A stretch of DNA of 64,000 bases from Labyrinthula sp. Ha (taxonomy: Eukaryota > Sar > Bigyra > Labyrinthulida > Labyrinthulaceae), in assembly GCA_015227615.1 (NCBI GenBank), contig JAALGZ010000005.1:1674001-1738000 (forward strand), given 5' to 3'. Every line of letters begins with the position of its first letter. Within the stretch, counting starts at the first letter, position 1. A program made the translations under genes and the position numbers. The notes under the pieces were generated by a model that was not told the DNA's origin, ran no database searches, and saw nothing but the letters and a program-made list of their open reading frames with translations. This document shows, one piece after another, positions 35,031 to 48,300 of this stretch.

Positions 35031-35128
35031 TTTCTTCTTCCAATATATCGAAATAACCGTTGAATTCTTAAGACAACAAAGATGCGCTAGCCGTTGAGCA
35101 CATAATCAACAAAAATTCAAATAATTGA
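35031..35128. promoter_or_regulatory. 98-bp bidirectional promoter
   Basis: This lies between the divergent ATGs of HscB (minus) and the basic protein (plus). It contains TAACCGTTGAA near 35054 and a related GCCGTTGAGC near 35090, two Myb-like YAACNG-type sites. Function is inferred from position. Confidence 0.45.
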
Positions 35129-35812
35129 ATGTGGAAAACTAGAATGAATGAGATGGGAAGTATATCATATGAAAAGGCCAGGGAAAAACTAGTGGCAAGT
35201 TCTCATGGTTGTTCACACGAGCTCAACGACATAACGAGCTCCTTAGAATCACTTGTTAATAGCAACAAATTCACAAAATCTGAGACTGCATTTTCACGAA
35301 GAGAAAATTTTGTAGCTATAGTACGAAAAGGATCGAGTCACCAGGTTGCAGCCAGCTGCAACAAGAATCATGGGCTAAGTTATCCCACCTCAAATGAAAA
35401 TTTAAAAAAGAGGAAAGAGGCATCGAAACAGGTTGGTGAAAGAAAAAAAGGCAATTTAGTTCCTGCAAAGAAGGAAATGGACAATAACTTGCAATTCTTT
35501 AAGACATATTATGGAAAAGTAAAAGAGGAAGGTAGAGATTATGGTCAAGCGAATCCGGACAAAGAAACAATTGACTTCAATGGATTTCTAAAGCTACCCG
35601 ATCTAAAGGAGATTCCTAACAAGCCGACGCCTAGTAAGATGTTCTTATCTGTACCATCTTCTGATCTTAAACTTTTTTCACGCTCCAAGAGACGTTGTCT
35701 TGTGCCCCCAAATAAAACTTCCAGCGAAAATACATTGGTTAAATCATTTGTATTCGGAACTCGAAAAGTGTCCGTAGAGATCGATACAACAAATATGATA
35801 CGTTTTATGTAA
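35129..35812 (+). CDS. Unidentified basic protein, 227 aa
   Basis: An ATG-to-TAA frame without intron. Not recognised. The sequence is Lys/Ser/Asn-rich and largely disordered; about residues 90-115 form a basic run (KKRKEASKQVGERKKGN) that could be a nuclear localisation signal, and KRRC near 190 is a second basic cluster. There are SP/TP-containing segments (NKPTPSK) that could be phosphorylated by proline-directed kinases. The last 25 residues (SFVFGTRKVSVEID) are more ordered. Coding composition and the tight head-to-head position with HscB support it as a real gene, but the function is unknown. Confidence 0.72.
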   Translation: MWKTRMNEMGSISYEKAREKLVASSHGCSHELNDITSSLESLVNSNKFTKSETAFSRRENFVAIVRKGSSHQVAASCNKNHGLSYPTSNENLKKRKEASKQVGERKKGNLVPAKKEMDNNLQFFKTYYGKVKEEGRDYGQANPDKETIDFNGFLKLPDLKEIPNKPTPSKMFLSVPSSDLKLFSRSKRRCLVPPNKTSSENTLVKSFVFGTRKVSVEIDTTNMIRFM

Positions 35813-37911
35813 TTCTGAAAGATTCTTCCCTTGCTCCAAGTGCGCTTCGAACACGCTAAGTTACAAGTTTACAGAGGCTACTAATAAAAAACTAACTCCC
35901 TTACACCGTTTGTTCTATTGACATTAACAAAATTACTGCGTATAAATTAATCCTACCAGGTGTTTATCTTGGCGAAACAATCCGTGTAAAAAATGCTGTA
36001 TTCTTTTATAATAATGTGTTTTCCTATCTTGAATTGTATTTGTATGTCATGAGTAATCTCTAATCATTTACACTTTTGCTTTCGTTAAGCAACGTTCAAG
36101 ATATGGGTTTGGAGGTTTAAAAAACTGTTTCTTTCAAGTTTAATATTCCAACATTCCTTACCTCTTGCAATATTTTAATGCTTTTTTCTTGTCCAAGAGA
36201 AAATATATAATCTGTTTCTCGAGCATCTAGGGTAATTGGATATTCTACAAGAGCCATGTAGCGGTCATCAAAAACTTTGCTGTGACAGTTTTTCAGCTCT
36301 CAGTCCTCATCATCACTTTTCAGTTTTCTTTTCTACCTGTGTCTAGGAACTATAATTATCTCTATGCAAGATAGACAAAGCTGTGTCTTACTATCAATTT
36401 AATTTGTCTAGCTGGAATCTTCTTGAACTACTGAGAACATCGATTTGCACTTGTTCTTTGCCCTAAACAATGGGTAACCATCTGCTAGTTTAGGAGAAAA
36501 TTCATTGCTCATGGGTCTAGTCAAACCTTCAACGCTTCGTGTACCTGAGTAAAAGTAACTGCATTTTCATCTTTACTTATAAAGGCTGATCCGAAACTTG
36601 AGTTTAAAGTTCCTGAAACTTAAAGAAATTACTCAGTTGAAAAACTTTCGTCTACCCTCTCTTGCTTCCTTAACATCAAGTACTGTTAAAAAGCTCTCAG
36701 TTTGCACAAGTTACCAGAAACACTGGTAAGAGCCGTATAACTGCTGTGTTTGAATCAGATTTGTTTCAAACAGCTTCTTACTTTAAGAAGTGTAACAGTA
36801 CTCAATCAGTACTGAGTTCTTAGTTGCATAAAATTATCTTCAGCTCCGTGTTTGATATAAATAAATTTCTCCCTTGCAATCTCTTGATTTTCTAGAGTAG
36901 ACCTATGAAAATCAACAAACAAAAAAATAATAATACCATAAAGTCGGGTACTATAGGTTATACTATAAGCTAAGTACAAACTATTGATCTCGGAAGGATC
37001 TGGGCGTTGGAACACTTCACGTTGAAGTTCTCATCAGAGTATTATTCCAAGGAAGTGGATAAGCCACGGTAGTATCATTTAATCGCATCAGCGAAATGAA
37101 TAGTTGCTCATACTCTTGGTGAGAAACAAGGACTGGAAATAGAATAGCTGACAAAAGAGAGGTGAGTCCGGTTTTACAAAGAGAAAGAAAGGAATTTAGA
37201 TTCTTAAGTAGAATAAATAGTAATAATATGAAGAAGCTTTTAAAAACATTTGTTTTTCAAGAAGCAGAAAATAAATAATAGCAAAAGTTAGAAACATAAA
37301 CATTCAACTCATCTATTGTCATGGAAGGTTCCATCAAATTTATGCAAACGTTAGGCAGAGTTGATCAATACCTTAATATGTGTGGACGCTAAGCAATCAA
37401 GAGAAATAAACACCACAACACAAAAAAGTTTTTGTTTTCGAAAATTAGAACCTGTTGAGCTGAAGATAATGCAATAAACAACGAACCTTGGTTCCAATTC
37501 AACAACTAAATAAATTTTTTCCAATCAGTAAAACAGCTACCGCTCACGAGAACAAAAATAATAAGTATAAATGAATATGCTAACTGTGACAAGGTATAGT
37601 TTTTGAAAACGATCGAAGTATTCCTACGACTAAGGAAGGATAAGATTTGATCATTGTTAATTCATTGATTGAGGTTTTAGCTAAGTCAATATTTCTTATT
37701 TATTTTGGTAAGTTCTGAATCATTATGATTGATTATTGATTATATACTACTCGACCTACAAGATTGCCCTAGAAGTGGTTGTGCAAAGGAACCCATAACA
37801 TTCATATTATTTCTGCACCGTATCAGAACTACGCATCCGTCTTGATAAAAATTAAAAATAATTGCTTGATTTTTTTTGTGTTTTTGGTTATCAATAAGAA
37901 ATTGGGATTAT

Positions 37912-37972
37912 GATTCTTATCGAATTATTTTCATTTTATTTTGATTATCAATTGATTATTAAGTTAAGAATC
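37912..37972. repeat. Inverted repeat around a palindrome in AT-rich DNA
   Basis: Arms GATTCTTA (37912-37919) and TAAGAATC (37965-37972) flank a spacer with the 10-bp palindrome ATCAATTGAT (37947-37956). Related ATTGATTAT words occur at about 37728-37743 and 37951-37959. It may simply reflect local base composition. Confidence 0.35.
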
Positions 37973-40900
37973 AAAATCATTTGACCACTGATAATTCTCA
38001 TCAAATCCAAGGGCAACCTATTAAATGTAGGCAATAGATAGCATTCTCTTAAATCTCTTGCGAAATAACTTAAAACAAGATAAACTCATTTAAATAACTT
38101 TTTCCACTACTTTAAATCTATTCTACACATGAAAACATAAAATTTGACAATAGCAGTAATGCTAGAAGCATATTAAAGTTAAAACAGAACCAACATCTTG
38201 ATTCAAAAGAACTATAGACTATATTATTCAAAGCCTGTTTACTAGAGCGGAGTAAAAGTCATATAAATTTATTAAAGAAAAACTCAGTTAGACAGAATAA
38301 GAAGAGGATGCCCGCAATGGAAAACCATGTTTTCACATTAAAAAAACTGGTACTAAGAATTCTTCGGAGAGCGGGTGTGAGATAGCACTTCTTCGCACAG
38401 TCCTCAAGCCAATGAAAGGACCAATGGTGAAAACACAAGAATTGCAGTAGATACCGCCTCCAAAATGTAAGGTATTGGCTCATACCCCATTGAACCCTTC
38501 CCCTGAGAATTCAACCGTTCAAAAAATTTTGGCCCTATAAAAGTCCAAGAAAAATAAGTTGAGGATTACGAGTCATTGACTTCAGATAGGGTTTGGAAAA
38601 AGTAGACTATAAATATATCACCATAAACCCGGGAAAAACATTTATTAAATAAGAACTTCTTTAAGATATTCAATTATGGGTAAAAAGAGTAGAAAGTAAT
38701 GTAGCAGGCAGGCAATCATTTCCTCAGCTGACAGCTACAGTATGGGTATATTATAGAGTGACTTTTTTCTTTAATATAATTCATAATACTGCTAATTCGT
38801 ATGTAGCATAGAGTAGACACAAGTGTGCTAAATTTAAATATTACTAGAAACCAAACGAAATATTCCATGGACGAACCAAGGAAGTTGTAACATATTTCTA
38901 GAGTTTCAAGTAGCATTAGCTAATTGAAAGAATTAGATATTGACACTAAATACGGCATAAGCTGACACCCCTTATACTATTTTAACGAGAGCATGGACCG
39001 TAGTTGCTGTCAAGATTTTGATCGACGCTTTGGGGGTTGTTTTTGACTCACGAGTAAAAAACTCCACCTATTCGGATTGGTTAGGTCGATTTTCCAAAAT
39101 TTTGTTTTCATCATACATCTGAACCAACGATGCGCAGAACAATAATTTCCTACGGACAAAATATAGAGGGGGCTACGAATAAAGTGAAGCGCAGTAAAAG
39201 GTACCAAATAAATATTAAGAGCTAAAAAAATGGTAAAATGTAAAGTTGTCTTACCCTAGCGTATCGGAGAGCCTTTCATACTCCCCGCGTCTTTAAAAAT
39301 GGTCCCTATGATTCAGCCCTCCCTTCCCACTCTGCCTTGATGAAGATTAGTTTGGATTTAAATATTTTTCTATACCTTGAATACAGAAAAGTTAAAATAT
39401 AAGTAGAAGTTAATGAACACACATTTTAAATAATGTAACTAGAAGTTTAAGACAATTTTTTCAAATACTGAAACTGATATGATTTAGATTTGTGTTAAAT
39501 TAAAAATTTAAACTTAAATAGCCTAAGAATAATAGAAGATATTCTAATTCTATAATAAAAAACTTTCTTTGGTTTTTATTTTTCCTTAAATCCATATGTT
39601 TTCTATTTTTGTTTGAATAAAATAACCTTGAGCTTTGATTTTCCTTGAATCCTGGAACGATGCTTGAATTTGGTTATTCATCTTCGCTTGAAAATTCTTG
39701 CTTGAAAATCCTTATCACTCTTCCCTGCTTCGTACAAAATCATTTTCCCTTGACACTTCTTGTTTGTAAATCGATATGTCTTGAATATTCTTATTTTTTC
39801 TTTTGTTCATTTGACTCAGTGGTTTTTGATTTTGTGACAAATATTTTGGGCAATAACAGGAATCAATGAACTAAGTCGAGTTTTTTAATCATTAGTAAAA
39901 AAACCGTCCTGACGTTTTGTATGGGATATACCACTTCAATGTACAGAAAAGCAAGATTCTATGCCGGAACAAGATGATGCAGTTATTGAGACAAACGAAA
40001 TACAGAACATACTGAAAATATAAAATAGGAAAAGTGTGGTACTGCACCTCAGAAATACTATAAGGTTTCAACCTAACTTAAATACCTGGTAATATTTCTT
40101 TCTTGGAATTTATATAAAGCTATGAAGAGTAGATTCTGAAGGTGTCAGAGCCAAGATGCAACAAACTTCTGCAAATAGAGTAAACTTAAGAAACCTTCAA
40201 ATTAAAAGCATACGAATGAAATGACTCTTACTAATAATGTTTTCAGTTCTTTTAACTTCTAAATCTTAGAAGCTTGTCCTTAAACATAATATTCAATACA
40301 AAATGTACACACTTTCCATAAGAATAACAAAGAGACTAGTCAAACAGCTCATGTAACACTGGAATCACCAGAAGTTTCGTGTAGTTAGCAGAAATAATAA
40401 ACAACTACTAAAAATCTATGGTAAACAGATTTATCAAAGACAAGATGAACCTGCGATAACGGTAACAAACTTTATTGAAACTTTGTGTCATATTCATCTA
40501 CAACCATATATATATGAACCAAAATGTGAAACTTCTCGATAATAAAGAGAAATGTTAAATAATATCATATATATACATCACATACCAAAGCCACGAATCT
40601 CGTAGTTTAGATTCTACCAATATATTATTATTTGTTAACTATAACTAAGAGGCAGTCGAGCTCCGTACAAGTGCCTCAAGTAATAAGACTCCTTATTCAA
40701 GACAAATAACTTGTCTTGTCAGGACACATACAATGGGTATAACCAAACTTCCTACGCCCAACCTTATATATGCCAACCACCTTCACAAGTAAACTCCCAA
40801 TAACCAAAAAAACTCGAGAGAATCGGGTCTAACACCAGTAGATGATTTTCAAAACCTAGCCTTGTGATTTCCGCTTCAAATATCCGTCGGAAGACTATAC

Positions 40901-43900
40901 ACCATGTAACTTAGCAGGGTGTCTTTTTTCATTCATTACTTAAAAGAGCACTCATACTATATTTCATAAGCCCTTCATAACTTCAAGAAACATCTGATTC
41001 CGATACATATATCCTACTAAGAACATTTTAATATAAGAGATACGCACAACGGGTAATGTTACCTGTATATTTACATCTCATGACTATTGTTTTATTTGGA
41101 TTAAGAGTAGTCCTGAACTGACACCACCGTGGCAACCCATCTCCGATAATTTTTGAAATAATTAACGAACAATTCAATAATATACATTTTGTTACAGCAA
41201 CTATTGGTAAGAAAAGAATAATTCCTCTAAGGATCCGCATAAACAGCAAGGAATACTATGGCTGACAAGGTAGCAATTTCATTTATCTCTTGAAACTTGG
41301 TCTTATCTTTTCCAATACAATCTAAGTGGTTATCCATTAAATTTACGTGATGGGCCTAGAAAGTATTCCAAGTAATCGTAGAACACAGGATACACCGCCA
41401 ATATTAAACTTGTACTTTAGTTCTAAAGAATCTATTTGAAAATGCTTGTGTTGCATATTTCTATTATTTGTGGGGGGTAAGAATACGTTGTTACTGGTAT
41501 CAGTTATGTTTCCCCATTAGAACTACTCTTAAAAGATTTAGATGAGCTGATGAGTACATTGGTATGAAATATGGGAACAGATAAAGCTGAGAAACGTATT
41601 ACACAGAATGTCATCATTTTGCCTTCAAGTGTAACGAACGCTTATACTTGTTAACTGAAATAATCAAGGATATTGTTTTTTTTTAATCATCTTGCCTTAA
41701 CATCTTGGATTCGCAGAGTATGTATAGACAATTATATATCCAGAATCTCCGGATACTGCATTTTTGTTATGAATAAATGTCTTGGCTCATTCATGTTATT
41801 GTCGGTAGTTGTTCTCGTAGATTGCTCTGAATAGAGCCTGGCTAGGATACTGTCGCGACAGTTACGAAGATGTTCTAGTAATGACTTTAATAATTTAATG
41901 ATTTCAATTCGATTGTTATGCTGAAATCAGACTATGAATACTCACGATTGTAATATCACTCGTGACTCCATGGTATGATATTAAAATCATTGAGCTTTTC
42001 AGCCTACACATTGTATTACTGTACATTATATCAACAAACACAAGGTTCTCAAATTCCAAAGATGAAGTTAAGTAAATGAAATAAACCTTTTGCCGGCTTA
42101 ATCATATGGGATATAGTTGAAAGAATATGTTACCTTAATATGTTATAACTTCTTGATTATGTAGCACCAAATTCACTGAAAAAAATCTAATACTCAATAA
42201 CAGTTTTTGATCTTTTGTTTCGACTTCGAAAGCAGTTTAGATGTATTTTTATCATTTTAGGCCAAGCATATACTTCACAGACTTTATAAAACAAAAGAAA
42301 CTTGCAAATAAGAAATCATTTCTGGACACTCAGCCTTCGCGCAAGTAACATCGAGGTATTCGTTTTCATAATCTAAACATCAATTTTGCTGTAGCAAATC
42401 AGTTTAAGACTATAAATAGCTTAGCATGAGCAAGAAAAGGGGTACAATCATAGCCATGAATGTATCAAGAAAAACTTTATGTATTTTGCAGGAAATGTTT
42501 TAAAATTGATTGGTTAACCACTCTAATCAGAGCTATACTAACAAGGGATTCTCTTTTACGCGTCTTTGCGTAAGAGTTTCTATTTATGCTCTCTCAAAGA
42601 AGCACCCTTGTCATGCAAAGAAAAGGGCATCGATATAGTATTGTTTCGTACTATCTTGGAGTAGTTAAAGTAATCATCACAACCATCGAGCTCTATAAGA
42701 GAGGAAATAAAATGGAACTATTTGGAATACAGCATATGCTGGGTGTAACAGCGGTTATGATTTCAGGAGCGTAAGGTAATAGGTGGCCCAAATAACAAAA
42801 ATTTACATTATGGCTTATTTTCAAACTCAACACCATATTTTTAACGGTAACTAGAAACCTAAAAATCTTTAGACAAGAAATGTCTACTTAAAAATTTTGA
42901 TTCGGCATACCTATGCAAGAAAAATGATACGTAATTAAACATTTTTATGAAAATTAAGACAATTAGGAATAGTGACTATGCTTTCTCATACCAGTAGAGC
43001 AAATCATAGTAATTTAAAGTAATCTTCTCATAAAACATATTCCTCTTTAAATATAGTATTAAGCTAGTTACTTAACTCGTTGGTTTTGATTTGGCTAGTC
43101 ATTACTTAGGAATCTGCAAAGTTCCTAAGAAAAAGGTTGCAAAATAACGAGTATTGGAGCACCAGCATGAAAACTTTATAAAACCAATACTACATCAAAC
43201 ATTTTCTTTTATTTACAGTAATATGGCACAAGATCAGTACAATCTAAATTTAGTTATTGCTGCGAGGGTGAAAGTCAAAGAATTTTTGTAAGAATAAAGT
43301 ATGATATTAACGTTAAAGGTAAAATTTAACGAGTGGAGAAAATTCAAAATTGAAAAGAATGTTGAATCAGGGTAGCAGAGTATTAAACAAGCTCCGTTGA
43401 GTTATAGGAGTGTGCAACGTATAGTTAAATACTACAATTATGCATACTGTCATTGACAACCTTGAAACAACTGGTAAAAAGTTATCTAAGAACGTACCTG
43501 AATGGTAATATCTTATGAGATTACTGAAATGGCCAAGTAAGAGGAATGATTCCCCAGTTTCGTGCCTGTATAATTTCTTTTCTTAACTTTCATTGAAACT
43601 TCAAATTGAAAAATCTTCGTCAAGAATTATGTAAGTGCATACCAAACGCCAAAGGAAGGTATCCATTCAAAACATGAAATAAAACGTACACTTGTGCATT
43701 TATTTTGGGTAACAATATCCTAAACATTTACACAAATAAAACTGAGACGTGCCTCTGAATTCAATGAACCTTAGATGTATTATTCTGACAAGTACATCAA
43801 AACACTGTCCAAGAAAACTCATTTTGGTGTTCAGGTAGATTTTGTGCTTTTGACTGCAGCATTCCTCATATGTTGTTTTATTGGCTTGGATTGATTATAA

Positions 43901-44042
43901 TTAAGTTAATGCAGATGGGGAGCCGATGCTATATCGTCTAAGAGACATATGAAAAGTACACCTAAGGATGTGGTGATGACTAGGGTTCATTATCAGATCA
44001 TGATTCACAATAAGTAAAGATAGGTTCAAGATAATTACCCTT

Positions 44043-44098
44043 ACCGTTATAACCGGTAATTTAACGGTTTGTTACGGATTTATTAAGAGAGATAACGG
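44043..44098. promoter_or_regulatory. Cluster of TAACGG/CCGTTA sites upstream of GMP reductase
   Basis: Within 56 bp, some 125-180 bp before the start codon, there are ACCGTTA (44043), AACCGGT (44051), TAACGGTT (44062) and TAACGG (44093), with a related GTTAACGTTA at 44131. The core YAACGG matches the Myb recognition element. Single copies occur elsewhere by chance, but this density is unusual. Confidence 0.45.
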
Positions 44099-44221
44099 TA
44101 AGTAAAATTTGAAGAAATTGCATTCCGATAGTTAACGTTAATTATCATAACAAACCATAGTTGGATCAATTTTTCATTGAATGGTGGATTACCAATCTAA
44201 AAATGTTTGGTTTCAAGAAAA

Positions 44222-45345
44222 ATGACAAGGATTGAATACGATATTAAATTAGATTACAAAGACGTGTTGATTCGCCCTAAGAGATCAACCTTGAAGTCCC
44301 GCAAGGAGGTTAATCTTAATCGCACCTATACGTGCAAGCACTCAGAGAAAACGTGGACTGGGGTTCCTGTTGTTGTGGCGAACATGGATACCTCGGGTAC
44401 ATTTGAAATGGCAGCTGCAGTTGGTAAGCATAATCTCCTAACCTGCATTCACAAACATTATGGCCTTGGTGAATGGAAAAAATTTGCTGACACTCACCCA
44501 AATATAGTTCCATATGTTGCAGCGTCTTCGGGAACATCGGAATCTGATCTCAAACAGCTCAACGAGATACTTGCAACCGTTCCGGCGGTAGCGATGATCT
44601 GTTTAGATGTTGCAAACGGATATTCAGAAAACTTTGTTCAAGTTGTTCGTAAAGTGCGTGAAACTCACCCTTCTAAGATCATCATGGCAGGGAATGTTGT
44701 GACGGGGGAGATGGTAGAAGAGCTCATCCTTTCAGGTGCGGATATTGTCAAAGTAGGCATTGGGCCAGGTACTTATATTTTTTGAATCTCACTATAGGAA
44801 GTGTTTGTACAACTAGAAAACAAACTGGAGTTGGTTATCCTCAACTAAGTGCTGTTCTTGAATGCGCAGATGCTGCACATGGATTAGGAGGCCTAATTGT
44901 TGCAGACGGAGGTTGCTCAAACCCAGGAGACTTTGCTAAGGCATTTGGAGCTGGTGCAGATTTTGTTATGGCTGGTGGCATGTTTGCAGGGTTTGAAGAG
45001 AGTGGTGGAGACTTAATTGAAAAGAAAGTTATTGTGGGTGGAAAGGAAGAGCTTAGATTATTCAAGGAGTTTTATGGAATGAGCTCTACAACTGCGATGA
45101 AGAAGCACGTGGGAAAGGTTGCAGATTATAGGAGCAGTGAAGGAAAAACCGTGGAAATTGAGTTTAAAGGGAAAGCTGAAGACATGGTTCTTGACTTGTT
45201 GGGAGGGCTGAGATCTGCTTGTACCTATATCGGTGCAAGTTCGATTAAGGAGATGTCAAAAAGAACTACTTTCATTAGAGTTACACAACAACTGAATCCA
45301 GTTTTTAACTCGAAGAATGATACTAGCAAGATTTCTTACAAATAA
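44222..45345 (+). CDS. GMPR: GMP reductase, two exons
   Basis: Exons 44222-44768 and 44798-45345 join into 364 aa. The enzyme reduces GMP to IMP with NADPH and recycles guanine nucleotides. Start chosen at the ATG giving [27 protein letters not shown], the normal eukaryotic N-terminus. Visible motifs: [15 protein letters not shown], the phosphate/IMP loop and active site [25 protein letters not shown] with the catalytic Cys at residue 186 exactly as in the human enzyme, then [35 protein letters not shown] and [14 protein letters not shown]. It is the GMPR rather than the IMPDH branch: there is no CBS insertion and the length is short. The last 25 residues are a lineage-specific tail. It converges on the next gene with 34 bp between stops. 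Confidence 0.97.
44769..44797 (+). other. Spliceosomal intron, 29 nt (GMP reductase)
   Basis: Starts GTACTT and ends CTATAG. It splits the glycine codon just before the catalytic Ser-Val-Cys (G|GA AGT GTT TGT). Splicing is required for the active site to exist, so this is one of the firmest intron calls in the window. Confidence 0.96.
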
Positions 45346-45379
45346 GGTACAACTTAATGGAATTAATGGTACAACAAAC

Positions 45380-48300
45380 TTATTTTTTCACGTAAGAAGG
45401 AATCTCTATTCTAGAATTTGAGTTCCGGTCTTCCAGTTGCCAGTGGTTTCTATCAACTAACTCTTTGAAGATCTTTTGGCATTCCTTTGCATGAGCACTG
45501 CAGTAAGTGTCTAGTTCAACAAGACTTTGCAGAGATCTCGAAGTATTCAAAACGCTTATCTTGTTTGACTCTTGCAGGAAACAAATTATTCTTCTAAAAG
45601 CTATTTCAAAAGCTTCCAAATCTCCTTGCTCTGTAAGAGAACTTCGAGCAAAAACTAAATCAAAGACTATGTTCCTGATCTCGCTTGCCTGTAGAAGCAC
45701 TGTCTGCAACTGATAGAAACCCTCAAAGAACGTAGCTTGGGCTTCCTCAGCATTAATTAAATCATCAACTTCAAAAGTAGACAGCAATAAAACGGCGTGG
45801 AGAACAAGAAATTGAGGTTTCTCGCCTCCTAAGTATCTCTTTGTGATGTTCAACATTTTTGCCTTGATGCTTTGTGTAGATAAAATAGAGTTCTTTAGTA
45901 GTAATTTGTATACCGAGGGTAGATGACTCATAGGAATGAGAGAACCAACACATATGCAGAAAAGTTCCGAAGAGGTTTGGTCAGAATTTTCCGCAGGGCC
46001 AAACTTTTTCATCAAGTTTAGACACAGCCTGATAGCGTCCTTTTGAAATTTAACAAAATGCGCCACAAATCTAAGTGCAGCAAGGGTTAATCTTGTCATA
46101 TTATAACCAGGCGCCACATCATACAAGAGGGCATAACAATGTTTAAACACCTTCATTGTTTTTTTGCTCTCTTTGATCTGTGCAGTGCGCATAATGCACA
46201 CAAATTCACCTAGAGTGTTCAATGTGCGCAAGAACAATTCTGGATTTCCTTTCTGGTCCATTGTCTCTTTGTTCACATAGCGCGAGATGATAGATTCATC
46301 AATTGTAATAGGCGACATCTTATTAAGCAAAAACAAAAGCTTTGGATCTAATTCCTCGTCTAAGATTTCCTGTAAATAAAAAGGAGGTTTAACAGGTAAT
46401 TCCATATACCCCATGAGGTCAGATATATAGGCTACCATAACATCGTTTATACCATTTTTGCACTGATCAAGCATGGATTCAACAGCTGCAAGCAGGGTTT
46501 CCTGCTCCGGTTCCATTCTCTCTAGTAAGGATGAAATAAGTTTAACGACATCTGATAGCCAGTTTTCGGCCTCTGTGCCTGGAAGACTTGCTGGAACCTG
46601 CAGAATTTGAGCAAGGTCCTTCTTGTCAAAAAGCTTTTCTAACCCTAATTTCGACAAGCACAACCGAGCTTGTAAGGATAATTGTTGCCAAAGCTCAAAA
46701 AGAGGGAGAGTTGAACCCAAGTTATGCATCTCAGCTAATATTTTTTGAAGATTTCTTATAAGGCAACTATCAATCGTGGCATCCATTCTGGATTTTAGAC
46801 GAACGATCGAGTCAAGAAAGTTGCTGTCTGTCTGCACATTCTCGTTAATATACATATCGGAACCTAGAGACACACTCTTACAAACTAGTTCCACGTTCCT
46901 ATTATCGAAGAACCTTAGCAAGCACTCATTAAGCAACGGTTGGTCAAAACCTGGTTCCAGGTAGAGACTGTACTCCTGCAGAATACTGAGAACAAGGAGC
47001 AAATTTTTTTCCACTGAATCCATTATCGCAAGTTTTAGAGTTCCACCTTCTGGCTCTATAAAGTGCACTTTAGCTACAGGATCTTTAGCACAGAGTTTGT
47101 AATATGTTTTTAAAATATATGTTCTTACTTCGTAAGACTCGTTTAAAATATTCTTGGAAAAGCTTTGGAACTGAGTTTCGTTACTCTCTACTCCGTTTGT
47201 TGTGAAAAACCAATACAGGAACTTGTAAATTATAACCACATGTTTCTTGGAACGACACTCGATTAAGTTTAACAATGCACCCTTTATGAAATTGGGGCTA
47301 ATTTTTACAAAAAGTTTCACTTTATCCAAAACTTCAACAAGGTGAGTGTAATCAGTGTCTTTAAAGATATCAAATAAAGAATCATTAGAGTTAACTTCAA
47401 ATGCTCCGCAGAAATAACGTGAAAATAAACTTTCAAAAAAAGGGTACATGTGACTTTCAGTAGATTCCACCAATGTCTGAACAAGTTCGTTATGTTCCAT
47501 TTCGGCACCAATATACCCCCACAAAGTGTTAATAAATTTTGGAAAAGATTTCGTCATGAAATTAATCTCAAAGATACATTGAACTAGAATTTGTGTTGAT
47601 TCTTTGGAAGAAGCTCCATACTTTCCTGCCAGAGTCTTGAACAAAAAAACTAAGAGCTCATCCTGCGAAGGTAGAGTATATTGAAAGTTCTTGGCTTTTA
47701 TTTCTTTCCATAAGCCAAGTGACTTAGTTATTTTGTTGATATCTATTTTTTTCTCCTTCGTTAATTTTGAAGGTCTTATGTCAGGAACGTGAGCAATCAA
47801 ACAAAAAAACTGAGAGTCATGTAAGCGGGTTAGTAGTTCCTTTAGGTGTTCTGTATCTTTGCCCACTATATCTATAGTCTTAATAAAATAGAATAGAAGG
47901 ATTTTTTGTTGAATCTTATTGTATGGCGGAGCAGCGTTAAAAGCTAAGCAAAGTTCAAGTAGCACTTGGCACAAAATAACATCGCAATCTTCTAAAGTTC
48001 CAATTGCTTTAAATACATTTTCAGATATTGGTATAAGAGGATACTTTGAGAAATCTGATTCTTCTACCTCTTCTATTTCATTAAAGGTTCGAACCAAGGT
48101 TAAGAATCGTTGCAGCCAGGTTTTACTCAGTCTCTCATCTGCCATTTTTGAGAACTCTCTCTCGTAAAATGAAAAGTGTGAAGCTGTGCTTGAGGATTGG
48201 CGTCTGGTTGTTGAAATTTTGTTAGATAAGGATTTACCGAAAGATAAACGAGAACTGTAAGATGTTGTGGATCTGTTTGGCGCAACATTTTCCTTTCCAA

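Larger units (their letters stand above)
35813..44221. other. Gene-free AT-rich region of 8.4 kb
   Basis: The longest gene-free stretch. No frame looks convincing on either strand and no tRNA or mobile element is recognised. Around 37725-37980 there is a cluster of ATTGATTAT-type words with an inverted repeat (separate entry). The last 200 bases hold the GMP reductase promoter. Confidence 0.55.
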
